Source: Clarkia xantiana subsp. parviflora (lineage: Eukaryota; Streptophyta; Magnoliopsida; Myrtales; Onagraceae). Taken from it: a DNA stretch of 64,000 nt. The notes under the pieces are model-generated. The model saw only the letters and a list, made by a program, of their open reading frames with translations. It had not been told where the DNA came from and ran no database searches. The stretch covers positions 6,072,979 through 6,136,978 of the forward strand of contig JAPTYO010000022.1 of the NCBI GenBank assembly GCA_036873135.1, given 5' to 3'. How positions within the stretch are numbered: the first letter of the stretch is position 1; every line of letters begins with the position of its first letter. This document shows positions 52,800 to 64,000 of this stretch, one piece after another. Made by a program: the position numbers and the translations under genes.

Positions 52800-55700
52800 T
52801 CAAGCTGGAGCATACATATCATGTGCACCAAGCTTGCTACAAATATACTGACTCCGAGAGCCACCAAGGGCTTTAGTGAGAATATCAGCTAGTTGATTAC
52901 TAGAACTAACAGATTCGGTGGCAATAATCTTGGAGACGATCTTCTCGCGGATAAAGTGGCAGTCGACTTCTATATGTTTGGTTCTCTCATGGAAGACAGG
53001 ATTTGAGGCTATGTGTAGAGCTGCTTGGTTATCACAGTAAAGTTTCATTGGTTTATCATCTCCAATCCTCAACTCTTGGAGAAGTTGTTTGACCCAAAGA
53101 AGCTCACACGTACCAACTGCCATGGCCCTATACTCTGCTTCAGCACTAGAACGAGCAACAACGTTCTGTTTCTTACTTTTCCACGATATTAGATTTCCTC
53201 CGAGAAAGACACAATAACCAGACGTAGACCTTCTGTCTACTGGACAACCTGCCCAATCAGCTTCAGTGTAAGCCACCACTTCAGTGTTTCCTTTATCTTT
53301 ATATATCAACCCTTGACCTGGAGCCTTCTTGACATACCGAAGTATTCGCATCACCGCCTGCCAGTGTTCAACACAGGGAGATTGCATGAATTGGCTGACC
53401 ACCCCTACTGCAAACGAAATGTCTGGTCTAGTGATAGTGAGATAGACCAATTTTCCCACCAATCTTCTATATCTTTCAGGGTTATCAAATAACTCCCCCT
53501 GATTCGGAAGTAGTTTACTATTCGGATCCATGGGACTATCAACAGGCCTACAATCCAACATGCCTGTTTCTTCCAGAATATCTAGTGCATACTTCCTTTG
53601 AGATATGCAAATATCATTCGTTGATTGAGCAACTTCAATTCCAAGGAAATATTTAAGACTCCCTAAATCTTTGGTCTGGAAGTGACTGAATAAGTGCGTC
53701 TTCAGCTGTTTAATCTTCTCATGATCGCTCCCAGTAATAATAATGTCATCGACATAGACGATTAGATACACGCAGAGACCAGAAGAAGAGTGTGAGTAGA
53801 AGACAGAATGGTCAGTTTCACTCCGACTCATCCCAAATTTCTGAATAACAGAGCTGAATTTTCCAAACCAGGCCCGTGGTGATTGCTTGAGTCCATATAA
53901 AGAGCGATGCAGCTTACAAACAAGTCCTTACTCCCCCTGAGCAACAAATCCAGGTGGTTGCTCCATATAAATCTCTTCTTCAAGCTCTCCATGAAGGAAT
54001 GCGTTTTTAATATCTAATTGATGCAACGGCCAATGGTGGATAGCTGCAATAGAGAGAAGTAACCGTACAGAAGGAATCTTTGCTACGGGAGAAAACGTAT
54101 CTCCATAATCTAGACCATAAACTTGAGTATAGCCTTTGGCCACAAGACGTGCTTTAAGGCGGTCAATTTTGCCATCAGCTCCAATTTTGATAGCAAACAC
54201 CCATCTACAACCAACAGTTTTCTTTTCCGGCGGCAATCGGACCAAATCCCATGTACCACTTTGCTCCAAGGCCTGCATCTCGTCAATCATGGCTTGCTTC
54301 CATCCGGGATGAGCAAGCGCCTCACGAACAGTTTTGGGAATAGTAACGGAAGACAATGATGAAACAAAAGCAAAGTGGGATGGAGAAAGCCGATGAAAAC
54401 TCAAAAAGTTATAAATAGGATGAGTGTTACGAGTGGATCTACTTCCCTTTCGAAGGGCAATGAGCAACTCTTCGGATGAGTCAGGCTGGTCTGTAGTCGG
54501 TCCAGACACTCGAGATGGAGTAGGAACTGTAGAGGTCTCTATTGCAGTAGACTGTCTCTGTCGACGTTGATATTGAAGAAGAGGCGGTGGATCAACCGAT
54601 GAAGATGGAACTTCTATCACAACGGAAGGAGATTGTGGAGCCTCTGACACAAGTGGAGGAGATTGTGGAGCCTCTGACACAAGTGGAGGAGAGGGACGCA
54701 TTTCTAACTCAATTGGAGGAGATGGAGTTTGTGTCGGAAATGATGGTGGACTCAGGATAGGAAGTGATAACACATCCAGTGTAGATGAAGACTCGGCTGT
54801 GGAAGGAGGGAAATATGGCGTGTCTTCAAAAAATGTTACATCCGCAGACATATAGTATCGGTTCTTGACCGGAGAATAACAACGATATCCTTTCTGCAAC
54901 CTGGAATATCCTAAAAAAACGCACTTGATGGCACGTGCAGCAAGTTTGTCAAGTCCTGGAGAAAGATCATGAACAAAGCAGGTAGACCCAAAGACACGGG
55001 GGTTCACATGAAATAATGGTTCTTTGGGAAACAAAATAGAGTATGGAATTTTATTACCAAGGGAAGACGAAGGCATTCTATTTATCAAATGACAAGCTGT
55101 TAAAACAGCATCACCCCAATAGCGGACTGGCACATTTTCATGGAGCAATAATGTGCGAGCAGTATCAATCAGATGCCTATTTTTTTCGTTCGGCAATACC
55201 ATTTTGCTGCGGTGTATGAGGACATGTGGACTGATGTATAATTCCATGTTGACTCAGAAATGATGAAAACGTTCCCGAGAAGTATTCTCTTGCATTATCA
55301 CTGCGAAGAATTTTGACTTTTCTACCAAACTGTGTCTGAATTTCAGCAAAAAAAAGACTTGAATATTGGAAATAGCTCGGAACGTTCTTTCATTAAATAT
55401 ATCCAAGTGCAACAGGAGAACTCATCAATGAAAGTGACGAAGTACTTATACCCAGCAGAGGTAGGTACACGACTAGGACCCCAAATATCAGAGTGTATAA
55501 CAGAAAAAGGAGAATTGACCCTGGTTTCACCATGACTTCTGAAGCTAGATCGAATATGTTTCCCGAGTTGACATGATTCACATTGTAGTGTTTTGAGCTT
55601 ATCCAATTTGGGAACCATTTGCTGAAGTTTGGACAAACTGGGATGACCAAGACGATCGTGAAGAAGGTTTGGAGACTCTGCAGCACAAATAATTGAGGAT

Positions 55701-56224
55701 GACTTAAGGTAGTAAAGTCCTCATGATTCATATCCCACCGCAATTGTTCGTCTGGTACTAAGTTCACATATAACAAGTGAGTCTTTACTGAAGGTTATTG
55801 AACAATTGAATGAACGTACCAGTTTGCTGACAGAGATGAGGTTGAAGGGACAACCAGGGATGTATAAAACAGACTCCAAGGATAGAGAATGCATTGGTGA
55901 GACTGTACCAATTCCCTTGGGAGTAACTCTAGAGCCATTTGCAAGAGTAATTTGATGACTAGAGTTTAATGGAGATATAGCGTCAAAAGAGGAAAGGTTA
56001 CCCGTAATGTGGTCTGAAGCACCTGAATCAATAATCCATAGATTTTGAGTATTACTAGACTGGGAGATGCAAGCGGTAGAACTAGTAGTTGCAGATGCTT
56101 GAACTTGTGCTCCCTTAATTTTCTTAAACTCCATAAGCCTACTATATTCTGTTGCAGAAACAGTGATGTATTCTGTTGGAGACATGACGACGAAATCCAA
56201 CCAGATGACTTTGAACTTGAGCAA
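52800..56224 (-). pseudogene. Copia protease-integrase-RT-RNase H polyprotein (element I)
   Basis: Minus-strand order: protease with DSGASDHITG near 56110-56080; integrase zinc-finger end (CESCQLGKH, about 55565) and first core block HSDIWGP; integrase end and RT N-terminal half (53928-55247: [29 protein letters not shown]); RT with YVDD at about 53755 and RNase H (SWKSKKQ, SSAEAEYRA, ADILTKAL) ending at 52800. Defects I can see: in-frame stops at 55721-55723 and 53928-53930, and one-base insertions in homopolymer runs at about 55346-55355 and 55184-55190. Otherwise well preserved, so it died recently. Confidence 0.9.
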
Positions 56225-56428
56225 CTGAGCAGTTTTTTTTTTATTTATTTATTTTTTTTTTTTGGAAATCAAAAGGGTTTACTGATGAATATGAATCTTG
56301 ATAGAAGTTATGGCTGATTTCTATTGAACGTGTGGCACGAGATTGCTTCAATTTCTATGACAGCTCCACTTAGATTATTCAATTCAATTTCTATGACAGC
56401 TCTACTTAGATTAACCCTTCACTGCAAA
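56225..56428. other. Poly-T/A and duplicated segment in element I
   Basis: A T-rich tract at 56230-56263, then two copies of CAATTTCTATGACAGCTC (about 56349 and 56387), each followed by ACTTAGATTA, which is the first ten bases of the LTR of I. Confidence 0.6.
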
Positions 56429-56815
56429 TACCCTTCAATTAAGACAGCAGCGGATGAAGGCACAGACAGCAGCAGCGGCGCGTGAGGTGAAGGCACAGAC
56501 AGCAGCGGCGCGTGAGGTGAAGGCACAGACAGCAGCGGCGCGTGAGGTGGAAACCGGCGAAAGGTACTGGGATGAAGTCGGAAGAGACCGGCGAATCGAA
56601 CGACGGGACCGCGGCGACCAACGGCAGCCGGGAGGGTGGCGCGTGAGTTACACGCGCCGGCGGAAGTTGCACGTGGCGGCCGCGCGTGGAGGCGCGTGCG
56701 GCGGTGGACGGCGTCGGTGGAAATCTGAAATCGACGGCCGGAAGCTTCTGAGTTGATTGGCGACGACAATTTTGAAAGATAAACCCTAAATCCAAAAGGG
56801 TCTATAACTGTCAAT
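56429..56815. other. GC-rich segment in the gag position of element I
   Basis: About 390 bp of strongly GC-rich sequence unlike the rest of the element, with three copies of a 30-bp unit (GAAGGCACAGACAGCAGCGG core, 56456-56550). Frames open on both strands: 100 codons plus, 131 codons minus starting at 56814 next to the primer site. No gag motifs. It may be captured host sequence. Confidence 0.5.
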
Positions 56816-56929
56816 GGAAGACTAGGTTAGGCTTGTTGGACTGAAACCATTGACTTGGCTGAGCAAGGCAGCAGAACAGATCGGCTTTTGACTGACGGTA
56901 ACCTAGAAGATGACCTAGCTCTGATACCA

Positions 56930-57060
56930 ACTTAGATTAGAGAAGATGACTCACATTATAGAGATGTTATTACTCGACACTTCTAGGGTTGATCAGAGAC
57001 TTGTATATATAGTGTAGCTCCTTATCCTTAATGATAGCAATAATATATTTATCTCAAACA
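56930..57060 (-). repeat. 5' LTR of copia element I
   Basis: 131 bp, followed on its inner side by TGGTATCAGAGC (56918-56929, minus strand) with no spacer. Confidence 0.9.
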
Positions 57061-57065
57061 ACTCT

Positions 57066-58899
57066 CTTTATTTTTCTCGATGGCCAATTAAAGGGCGGCT
57101 GTGACCCTAAAGAAAAATTGATTTTTTTTTTCATCTCACCTTTTGCCATGACTTGCATTGCGGGTTTTAAATTGTGCCTCTCTCCCTAACTTTTGCCTAG
57201 GTCGCCTTTACAGGTTTTCAACCTAGCGAGAATTTATTTTTTCTCTTTTTTTTTTTTTTTTGCTTTTTTTAAAGAAGATTTACCGAAAATAATCAACAAC
57301 AATTATTTACATGTCCCTAGTTGAAGATTGGAATTTTCTAATTCAAAACATCTTCTAGAGGGAGACTTATTTGATTGAGTCAAAATACGTCGGTCGTGTC
57401 AACGCCCTGGATGGACCCTACGACCAATGAATGACATAGACAATGATTTCTTCTCTCGGCTTCTCAAGTGCCCCGGATATTGCTCAATCTCGTATGGGGA
57501 TGCCCCATGGCTAGCACCTATCAGGTTAGGCTCGTCGCATGCAGGATGAATGACCTGGTTAATGAACACACAGGGATGGTGTTGAGTTTGGCACAGTAGT
57601 CCACAAATGGTAAATTTGGGCATACATATCGCCCGAGGTATCTGGGATAAATTTGACAGCTGGCACAAGAATGGTCGGCGAGCAAAGGGCCGTACACGAG
57701 ATGTGCTCTTCAGGGGCTTTGATTTGGATGATGATCCAAGTTGCACAATGAGTAACGGAGAACTCAAATTTCGGGGATAAACATGAACACAACTTCTCTT
57801 ACCTTGGAGTTGGATTTTTCTAGTGGGAAATGTGCTCGCTATGCGACTGAACCTGCTGCATGTCCTGATTCTCCTGCTCAACAACTTGTATATGTACACC
57901 TGCTGGAAAGTACATGCCCCTAGTGGCAAACTGAAAATTTCAAAATTTCAGAACTTTTTCGGAAAAGGACTCGGTTGATCGAGTCAAGCTACATTGATCG
58001 GCACATTGAATCTTCACGGGATACTCGATGATCTCTTGAAATTTTCCCATCTCGGGACATGCCTGGTCTCAATGGGAGATGCCCCATGTTTACCGCTGAA
58101 TGGTTTAAACCTGGCCACTTAACGGTTGTATACCTCGGCTTGGAAAGCGTATGAATTTCACACATGGTAGATGAAATTTGTCATGGAGACTCTTTGAAGC
58201 GTTCACATTTCACAAGGTAGCGGCCTTTGTTGAAATAGTCATCCGACCTGCAAAAGAGTAGGGACGCTCAAATCTCAAGGAAAAAATTAAGTATAATTTA
58301 ACGCACTTGAGCTTTGGATATATCGAGTGCGCAATTTGTTTTTTGTGCAACTGGATGACTGCATGTTCTTTTTTTGTTGCCCCATTTGGCCGGCATAACT
58401 TATGTGTATAGGATACCTAACCAAGGGTACCTAAAAAGAGTGAATGAAAAATCAGTGAAGAGAATAAGAGAACTTATGCACGCTTTTTTTGAAAACTCTA
58501 ATGTCATTCATTTCTTAATTTTGGTTACTTTTTAAAAAGGAATTAAAATTATGATTGATTGTGTTTTGCACCATCATGGAGTTTGCTGAGTGCACTATCT
58601 GGCTGGAACGTAGGATAGATGCTCAAAATAAAGTTTTTTCAAAAAAGATTTTCTCGTCCCTCGTTTAAACTCGAATAGTCGGACTCAACTGAACAGTTAA
58701 ATATTTTTTAAAAAGTTAGAATTAAATCTCCCATTTTTTTTAAATGTTTGCTCATGCGAAGGTTGAAATGACGATCTTGCCGAAAGAGTATAGTACACCT
58801 TGGATAAATACGGATGATATTTTGAGTTTTTTTTCTTTTAAATGCTCATGCATGCTCGAAAGTTAAAGTTCTAACGCTAAAAAACCTACAACTTACAAC
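57066..58899. other. Element H internal non-coding region
   Basis: No gene supported. Two diverged copies of a segment of about 600 bp (about 57300-57900 and 57940-58260) share TTGATYGAGTCAA, CATTGATCGG-like and GATGCCCCATG blocks. A 176-codon minus-strand frame (57399-57929) has no recognisable domain and is probably chance. Confidence 0.55.
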
Positions 58900-59880
58900 G
58901 AGTTCACCTGAATAATGCATATGAAATGCATATTTTGAAATGAAATTTCAGGTGAATGTTTTTTTTTAAATAATGCAAATACGATGCATGTTTGAAATTA
59001 AAAGTTCCATGACTAAAACTGTGTACAATCTATCTAGAAATAATTTTCCTAAATCAATGCATATGAGATGCACATGAGATGAACGTGAAATGCATACTTG
59101 AAATGAAAGCTCTCCGATTAAGAAAACTTACAGACTACCTGAAAAGTTTTTTTTTTGTTTTTTATTTTTTTAAGAGGGAAAAATGCACCTTGGTTGTTCA
59201 AAACTGAGATGAGATTTTTTTTTTTTTTTTTTTTGAAAATAATGCATATGAGATGCACAAAAATAAATTGCAAACTTAAAATTAAAAGTTCAAAAAAAAT
59301 TAAAATTTATCTGAAATGTTTTTTTTCCGAAAATAATGCATATGAGATGGATGTCTTTAATTAGGTAAAAAACAAATTCAACATAAGAGCCCTAAAACTA
59401 AGAAAGCCTACGATTTATCTAAAAGGTTTTTAAAATTAATGCATACTGGATGCATTATTAAAAATAAAACAATTCAGATAAAAGTTTTTTTTTAATGACG
59501 CATATGGAATGCATGTTCGAGATTAAAAGTTCTAATGGTTAAAGAGGAATTACAGTTTTTCTAAAATGTTTTTTTTTTTTAAGTAATGCATACGTAGCGC
59601 ACTAACCAAAATTACAACCTATCTGAATTTTTTTTTAAATAATAATAATGCGTATGAAACGCATGTTTTAAAACAAAAATTAAGGTAAGAGGTTTTTTAT
59701 GGAAAAAAAAAACAATGCATATGGAATGCATGCTTGAAACGAAATTTTTTGTTTTTACAACTAAATGACTAATTACTTAGCAGAAATTATTTTTTTTCTA
59801 AAAAATACAATGGGATGCATGCTTTAAAAAAATGAAAGTTACACAGATAGAAAGACTTACAGTTTACCGGATAACTTACA
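58900..59880. repeat. Degenerate AT-rich array around ATGCATATGARATGCAT
   Basis: About eleven diverged units of 85-110 bp, each with AATGCATATGAGATGCATG or a variant, then TTGAAATTAAAAGTTC and an oligo-T run. The core is an imperfect palindrome. Same host element (H) as the GC-rich minisatellite. Confidence 0.75.
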
Positions 59881-59929
59881 AAAGAAAAACATGAAAAAAA
59901 ACATGTTAGTCATAAGAAAATGTGTGGCT

Positions 59930-60170
59930 TTTCTCTACAAGGTAGGTTCCACTGATAGGTTCCCGACACGGTGGTTTCCTCACCCCATCATAGGGATCAC
60001 AAGACCTTCACGAGCGGTGGAGTTGTTCCGAGTCGTTCCGGCGGCTCGGCCGCGCGGTCGTACCCTTACTAACTCTCCGGGGTTCCTAGTTGCCCTAGGT
60101 TTTAGGCATTTTGGAGATTACACTAAAGTGAATGTGTGTGAGTTTATACAATGTCACAAAAGAAAAAAAT
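59930..60170. other. GC-rich island near the primer site of H
   Basis: A 240-bp stretch of average to high GC in AT-rich surroundings, with GGCGGCTCGGCCGCGCGG. A 94-codon plus-strand frame (59891-60175) spans it; no family recognised. Origin unknown. Confidence 0.4.
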
Positions 60171-60313
60171 GTTAGTTTTAATCTAAATTATGCACTTGCC
60201 ACACAAAAAAAAACCAGCGTTAGAATATCAAAGTGAATAAAAACTAAAAACTAAAAACTAAAAACTAAAAAATGGCAATAAGCGAATATAATGAGCCCGA
60301 ACCCTCAATTTTA

Positions 60314-60334
60314 TCCCCATCAGAGTCGTCAAAT
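60314..60334 (-). promoter_or_regulatory. Putative primer binding site of element H
   Basis: Next to the right LTR the minus strand reads TTTGACGACTCTGATGGGGA, similar in form to the TGGCGACTCTGCTGGGGA-type sites of Ogre-like elements (from memory), with mismatches. Confidence 0.4.
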
Positions 60335-61621
60335 TGTCAGACCAAAATCTAACCTAAGGCGAATACGTTTGAAAACGTGAATTTTGAATAGTCGCCACTA
60401 GTTAATTAAGGCTAACTAGAATCCTAAATTACCTAAGCGAATAACGAATTAAACACTTAGGTATAAAATCGATCTACAATCAGAAATTCGAGTTCGGGGG
60501 TTCTATTACGAATTAAAAGTATAACTTTTAACTATGCCCTTTCGGTACTCAATTAACGTATTTGCCATCTTTTATTTATTTATTTTTCAAGAGAAAATAA
60601 TTATCGATCTTAGTCAATCTTATTAAAAAACCAAGCTTAATCAATTAATAAACTAGATAATAAACATACATATGCATTAGATAAATCCAATTCTATTAAA
60701 TCTACTATTAATAAACATATATAAAATAAACATTACAAATACATTAGAAGATAATATTATAATAATGAAGCAAGGATGTCGTACCTCATCCTAAGTTGGA
60801 CATCCTTATCTACATTATCCATGGCAGTGATGACATGAACCATGTTTGACGTGTCGGTGTTTTAATGTCTGATTCTTCATATGGACTCCTAGTGTATGAA
60901 CGGCGAGCTCGATGCGAGCAGGTAGATGATGGCCGAGCTGGAGGATGGTGGTGTGAGGGAAGGCACAGTCAGGCCTGCGACGACTGGACTCTAAGGCGTG
61001 GGCGAGATAGTGCTGGTGGACCAAGATGAATTATAGAATTAAAAACACAATAATATAATATACTATCTAATGAATATCGGAAGATGTAATTGAAATGTAT
61101 AATTAAGAAAAAGCAATATGAAATTGCAAGCTTCGAAATTCGAATGAATTGGTCTTTTATTTTTTTCCTTATGATCTCTTGTATTTTTTTTACATGTAGA
61201 ACTAGACCACTATTTATAGTAGAGCTAGTCCTAGTTACAGATAAGATCTCCTTAAATCTTAAAATAATAAAATACCTGACAGATAAACTCCTACGGATAA
61301 ATATCTACAGACAATTATCCCTAAATAATAGGAGATAAATACCTATAGATAATTATCTTACAAATAAATAATTACGAATAAATATCTTACAAATAATTTC
61401 TATAGATAATTATTTTACAGATAAATAACTATTACATATAATATATATTTCTATATATTTCGAATATATCAGAGATATTTCAAATATATCCGAGATATTT
61501 TATATATATATTTATGCTAATATGCACGTGAGCATTTTTGAACACTTCGTAACGTGACACATCTGAAAATGACACGTCACATGTAATGATGTTATGTCTG
61601 GGTCAAAATCGAGTGTTTATA
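60335..61621 (-). repeat. 5' LTR of element H
   Basis: 1,287 bp, TGTCAGACC at the left end in plus reading. Near full-length alignment with 28850-30154. Confidence 0.8.
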
Positions 61622-61626
61622 GGGAT

Positions 61627-62007
61627 GGTCATGCACATCTGTCATTCTCTGACTATTGTATTAACTAGGTGGCCACCAACCAGATATTAGTTGAAAGTTG
61701 TGAATGCTTGTGTGGATGCCTTTGAGAAGTATTCATATGGGGAAACTAGGCAATTGGAGAATAACAGTTGACCAGGGGTACAACGCGGCACAGAGAAGTA
61801 ACAAGTTGGTAACAAGATGAGAATCAACGTTCCGCGGATGCTACAACACTCTTAACCGATGTGTAGCACGGTGTCCGTTGTGTCTGCCGGTTGCAAGACA
61901 AACCTCGTATGAACAAGACGGAAACTGGATTGGATCGAAGAACAAGTATTGATGTGTTAGTATACAACTTATTAATAAGCGCCCTCCCATTCCGGCGAGT
62001 GGGAGTT
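61627..62007 (+). other. 3' non-coding end of copia element G
   Basis: 61640-61860 is colinear with the reverse complement of about 660-840, including the purine-rich CGTTCCGCGG box. The rest (61860-62007) has no clear counterpart. No gene. Confidence 0.65.
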
Positions 62008-62600
62008 GTTGGCATTTGGAGTAAATGGCCCGCCGTAATAGAGAGCCCATTAATATAAGCCCAACATCCTAACTATAATTGGGGTATGTCACATTAGGGA
62101 TTTTGGATCAAGCTAAAATCCCAATGGACCATATGAGGCCCAAAATCGGGCCAACCCTATTATATGTTGCGACCGAAATTGATGAGTGAGCCCTTAGGGG
62201 TTTTACTCACCACCTCTTATATATAGGAGCTGTTCGGGATTTTTTAGGGTTAATCACTCTCTCCCTTTTAGTTGTGACAAAAGAAATCCCTCTCCCTATT
62301 TACATAACTGGTTCGGCTGGAACATAGCACACACCAAGGAGGTACCGAATTACTTCAGTAATTCACCCATGAGATCCATTCCAGCAACCGAATTGAATAG
62401 GCTTTGTTGTGGAGACCATTTCCTGTTGATATCTCTCAATTCAGTCGCAAGACACCTTCCGACAGATTATGAGCTCCCTCGTGACGATCTTGGGCTACGG
62501 AAAGCAAAACTGGTATGTGCTCTCTTTCCGCTGCATAATATGTTTACAAGCATGTACCTAGGTTTTGATTCGTAATTGTATCCACTAATTTTAATAAGGT
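62008..62600 (+). repeat. 3' LTR of copia element G
   Basis: Starts TGTTGGCATTTGG. Shares the CCCAACATCCT, GACATTAGGG-like and U5 blocks (CCTCGTGACG, GTATGTGCTC) with the other copia LTRs here; TATA-like TTATATATAGG at about 62217. The 3' boundary is uncertain because I cannot find the TSD. Confidence 0.65.
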
Positions 62601-63635
62601 GTTCAATCTGTGTTGGTGCCATGATTACAAGTCATTTATAAGGATTATTTCTAGATTAATTGTTAAGTTGAGCATAGGATATTCGTCAGATTAGTGTAAA
62701 TCTAAATAATAAGCTTATTCATATAATGGCTACGAGAAAATATATCCAAGAGGTTGAATGAGGTCTGCAGATGAACAGATTGAATGAGGTTGAAGAGCTA
62801 GCTTATCTAAGATGGGTAAACTTTTGATTATGAAACGAGTTGCAAAATCACGGGTCAGAAATAAGTTATTCCAGCGATTTGAGCTCCAATTATGCTAAAC
62901 ACTATCGATTAAGAGCAACCAGTTTGGAGACTTATTGTGCATTCAACTATATAAGGTAATTAAATCATCTACCCAATCAAAACCAATATTTCACTTCTGT
63001 CATTCATTCATTTACAGGATTTTTGAAATGGTTATGATCCGTAAGAAGAAATGCTAGGAATTTACACTGACTTACCCTCCATGTTCTATTCTCACATTTT
63101 TTAAAACTATATATTACAATAAATTACTTTGTTTTAACCCATTTGATTTTCCCAATGTATTACTAAGTAATACTTCATTTATTTTTGGTAAAAGACGCAT
63201 TACCCATACAAACTTGCATAAATCCAACCTTCTATGTATTTATTTTTATTATGCAACTGTAAAGTATTATTTTTTTATTATGAGCTGAACCCACACCAAA
63301 TTCTTGCTAGCTTTCACTGTAAAAGTAATGCCAATAAGAGAATGAATTATGCATTACTATATATTCCATCTGATTTATCTTGCTTTATTATCGTTACGTT
63401 GACAAATTTTATCCAAATTCACGATTTTTAGAAATAGAGTCATCCCATATATTAATGATGATGCAATTCTTTCATTGTTTTTCTAGAAAACTTCATATCT
63501 AACTATAATCACTATTGTTTTTACATTTTAACATCAAACCAGAGCCATGAAATAGTGTTATGCTTAAGTACATCCACTTCCTTGAAAGTCTTTTTATCAT
63601 AGCAACACGTAGTTTAATTTGTTTGCAGTGACTTT
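62601..63635. other. AT-rich flanking sequence
   Basis: I see no gene, repeat or element boundary. Possibly genomic DNA older than the copia insertions. Confidence 0.4.
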
Positions 63636-64000
63636 TTACGTTTGATTTTGATGGGTTTCGCTATGGTCGTTAGGCCCTTTAACGGTGAGGAAACGGTGAA
63701 TAGGCCCACTGGGCCCTAAAAGGAGGTCAAGAAGACCAAGGCGAAGGGTCCCGACAGCGGGAGTCCCGATGATGAAAGGTCCCGACAGAGTTGGTCCCGA
63801 CAGGCGAGCTGGACGCTCCCGATGAGATGCCTTTAAGTAGGCCCCGATGATGAATCCCTGAGAATGATTGGCCCTGTCACGATGACGAGGGGCCCCGAGC
63901 GGTGACACAATGAGATAACTTTGGAGTCCCCGATATTAGTCGGGACTTGCTATCAGAGGTTGAGGCCGAGATACGCGGAGCGTGGCCTAGATAAGCGAGA
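63636..64000. other. GC-rich segment with repeated GGTCCCGACAG motif
   Basis: An abrupt change to GC-rich sequence with GGGTCCCGACAGC, AAAGGTCCCGACAG, TTGGTCCCGACAGG and several CCCCGATGATGA motifs. A 90-codon minus-strand frame (63636-63908) follows the repeats. Probably the edge of another mobile element that leaves the window. Confidence 0.4.

Larger units (their letters stand above)
52662..57060 (-). mobile_element. Ty1/copia element I, small, gag replaced
   Basis: 4,399 bp with 131-bp LTRs (52662-52792 and 56930-57060) and TSD actct (52657-52661 and 57061-57065). About five differences between the LTRs. Minus orientation: initiator-methionine primer site TGGTATCAGAGC at 56918-56929 and a GAGGGGGTG polypurine tract at 52793-52801. 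The LTR reads TGTTAG...CTAAGT, so the 3' end is GT rather than CA. Protease, integrase, RT and RNase H remain with several disruptions; a typical gag is missing. Confidence 0.92.
28850..61621 (-). mobile_element. Element H, giant non-coding LTR element with nested insertions
   Basis: LTRs 28850-30154 and 60335-61621; TSD gggat (28845-28849 and 61622-61626). The polypurine-like tract next to the left LTR and a GACGACTCTGATGGGGA primer-like site next to the right LTR indicate minus orientation. With C and I removed, about 5.4 kb of internal sequence remains, made of tandem arrays and AT-rich sequence with no recognisable retroviral domain, as in LARD-type non-autonomous elements. The LTR ends are not perfect TG...CA, so boundaries rest on the TSD. 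Confidence 0.75.
19182..62600 (+). mobile_element. Copia element G, relic split by A and H
   Basis: Pieces in order: LTR end fragment (19182-19345), RNase H end (19353-19517), 3' non-coding region (19518-20083, 28687-28844, 61627-62007) and 3' LTR from 62008. Continuity across A and H is supported by the colinear copy at 649-1560 on the other strand and by the TSDs. Most of the coding region was deleted, joining LTR sequence directly to the end of RNase H. The right boundary near 62600 is approximate. Confidence 0.75.

Noticed and set aside
57399..57929. 176-codon minus-strand gene in H
   Set aside because: No recognisable domain, biased composition, and the region is internally duplicated non-coding DNA.

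Overview
The window is an intergenic, transposon-packed stretch of a flowering-plant nuclear genome, probably a eudicot. The evidence is direct: LTR retrotransposons with plant-type primer sites, Ty1/copia polyproteins, and Ty3/gypsy polyproteins with a second, archaeal-type RNase H, which marks the Tat (Retand/Ogre-like) lineage. I find no ordinary host gene, rRNA or tRNA gene. Nearly all 64 kb is LTR retrotransposon, much of it nested. Target-site duplications (TSDs) can be read at the base level for six insertions.

Layout. 1-430 is a fragment of an H-type LTR. 431-19102 is an old minus-strand copia element (F) with decayed RT/RNase H (1561-3061) and gag-like (4862-5442, 15519-15594) sequences and a rearranged right end (LTR, leader, LTR at 17661-19102). 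A Tat element (B, 5443-15518, minus, TSD ctcaa) is inserted in it. 19182 to about 62600 is a second, plus-strand copia relic (G), split by element A (20089-28681, plus, TSD ggtac) and by the giant non-coding element H (28850-61621, minus, TSD gggat). H contains Tat element C (31697-52110, minus, TSD gtagc), which contains Tat element D (40184-49437, plus, TSD ctttc). H also contains a small copia element, I (52662-57060, minus, TSD actct). The deepest nest is therefore G > H > C > D. 62601-64000 is unclassified.

How the parts may work together. The four Tat elements are split by function. A and C carry gag, a protease-like domain and a second gag-like domain with its own zinc knuckle, but no RT, RNase H or integrase. 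B and D carry protease, RT, both RNases H and integrase, but almost no gag; in both, pol is fused in frame to the gag start codon or N-terminus. A and B have very similar LTRs, and all four families share a leader motif, a C-tract-loop hairpin whose stem covaries, the polypurine tract and the primer-site geometry. This looks like a pair of complementary non-autonomous partners, gag donors and pol donors (inference).

Each Tat element also carries a spliced gene on the strand opposite to its genomic RNA. Exon lengths of 202, 251 and 468 nt are identical in A and B. C has a longer five-exon version encoding 710 residues with an additional N-terminal domain. In A, B and D a TATA box lies upstream of this gene inside the 3' end of the element. 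Tandem arrays that differ in sequence between families sit at equivalent positions on either side of it.
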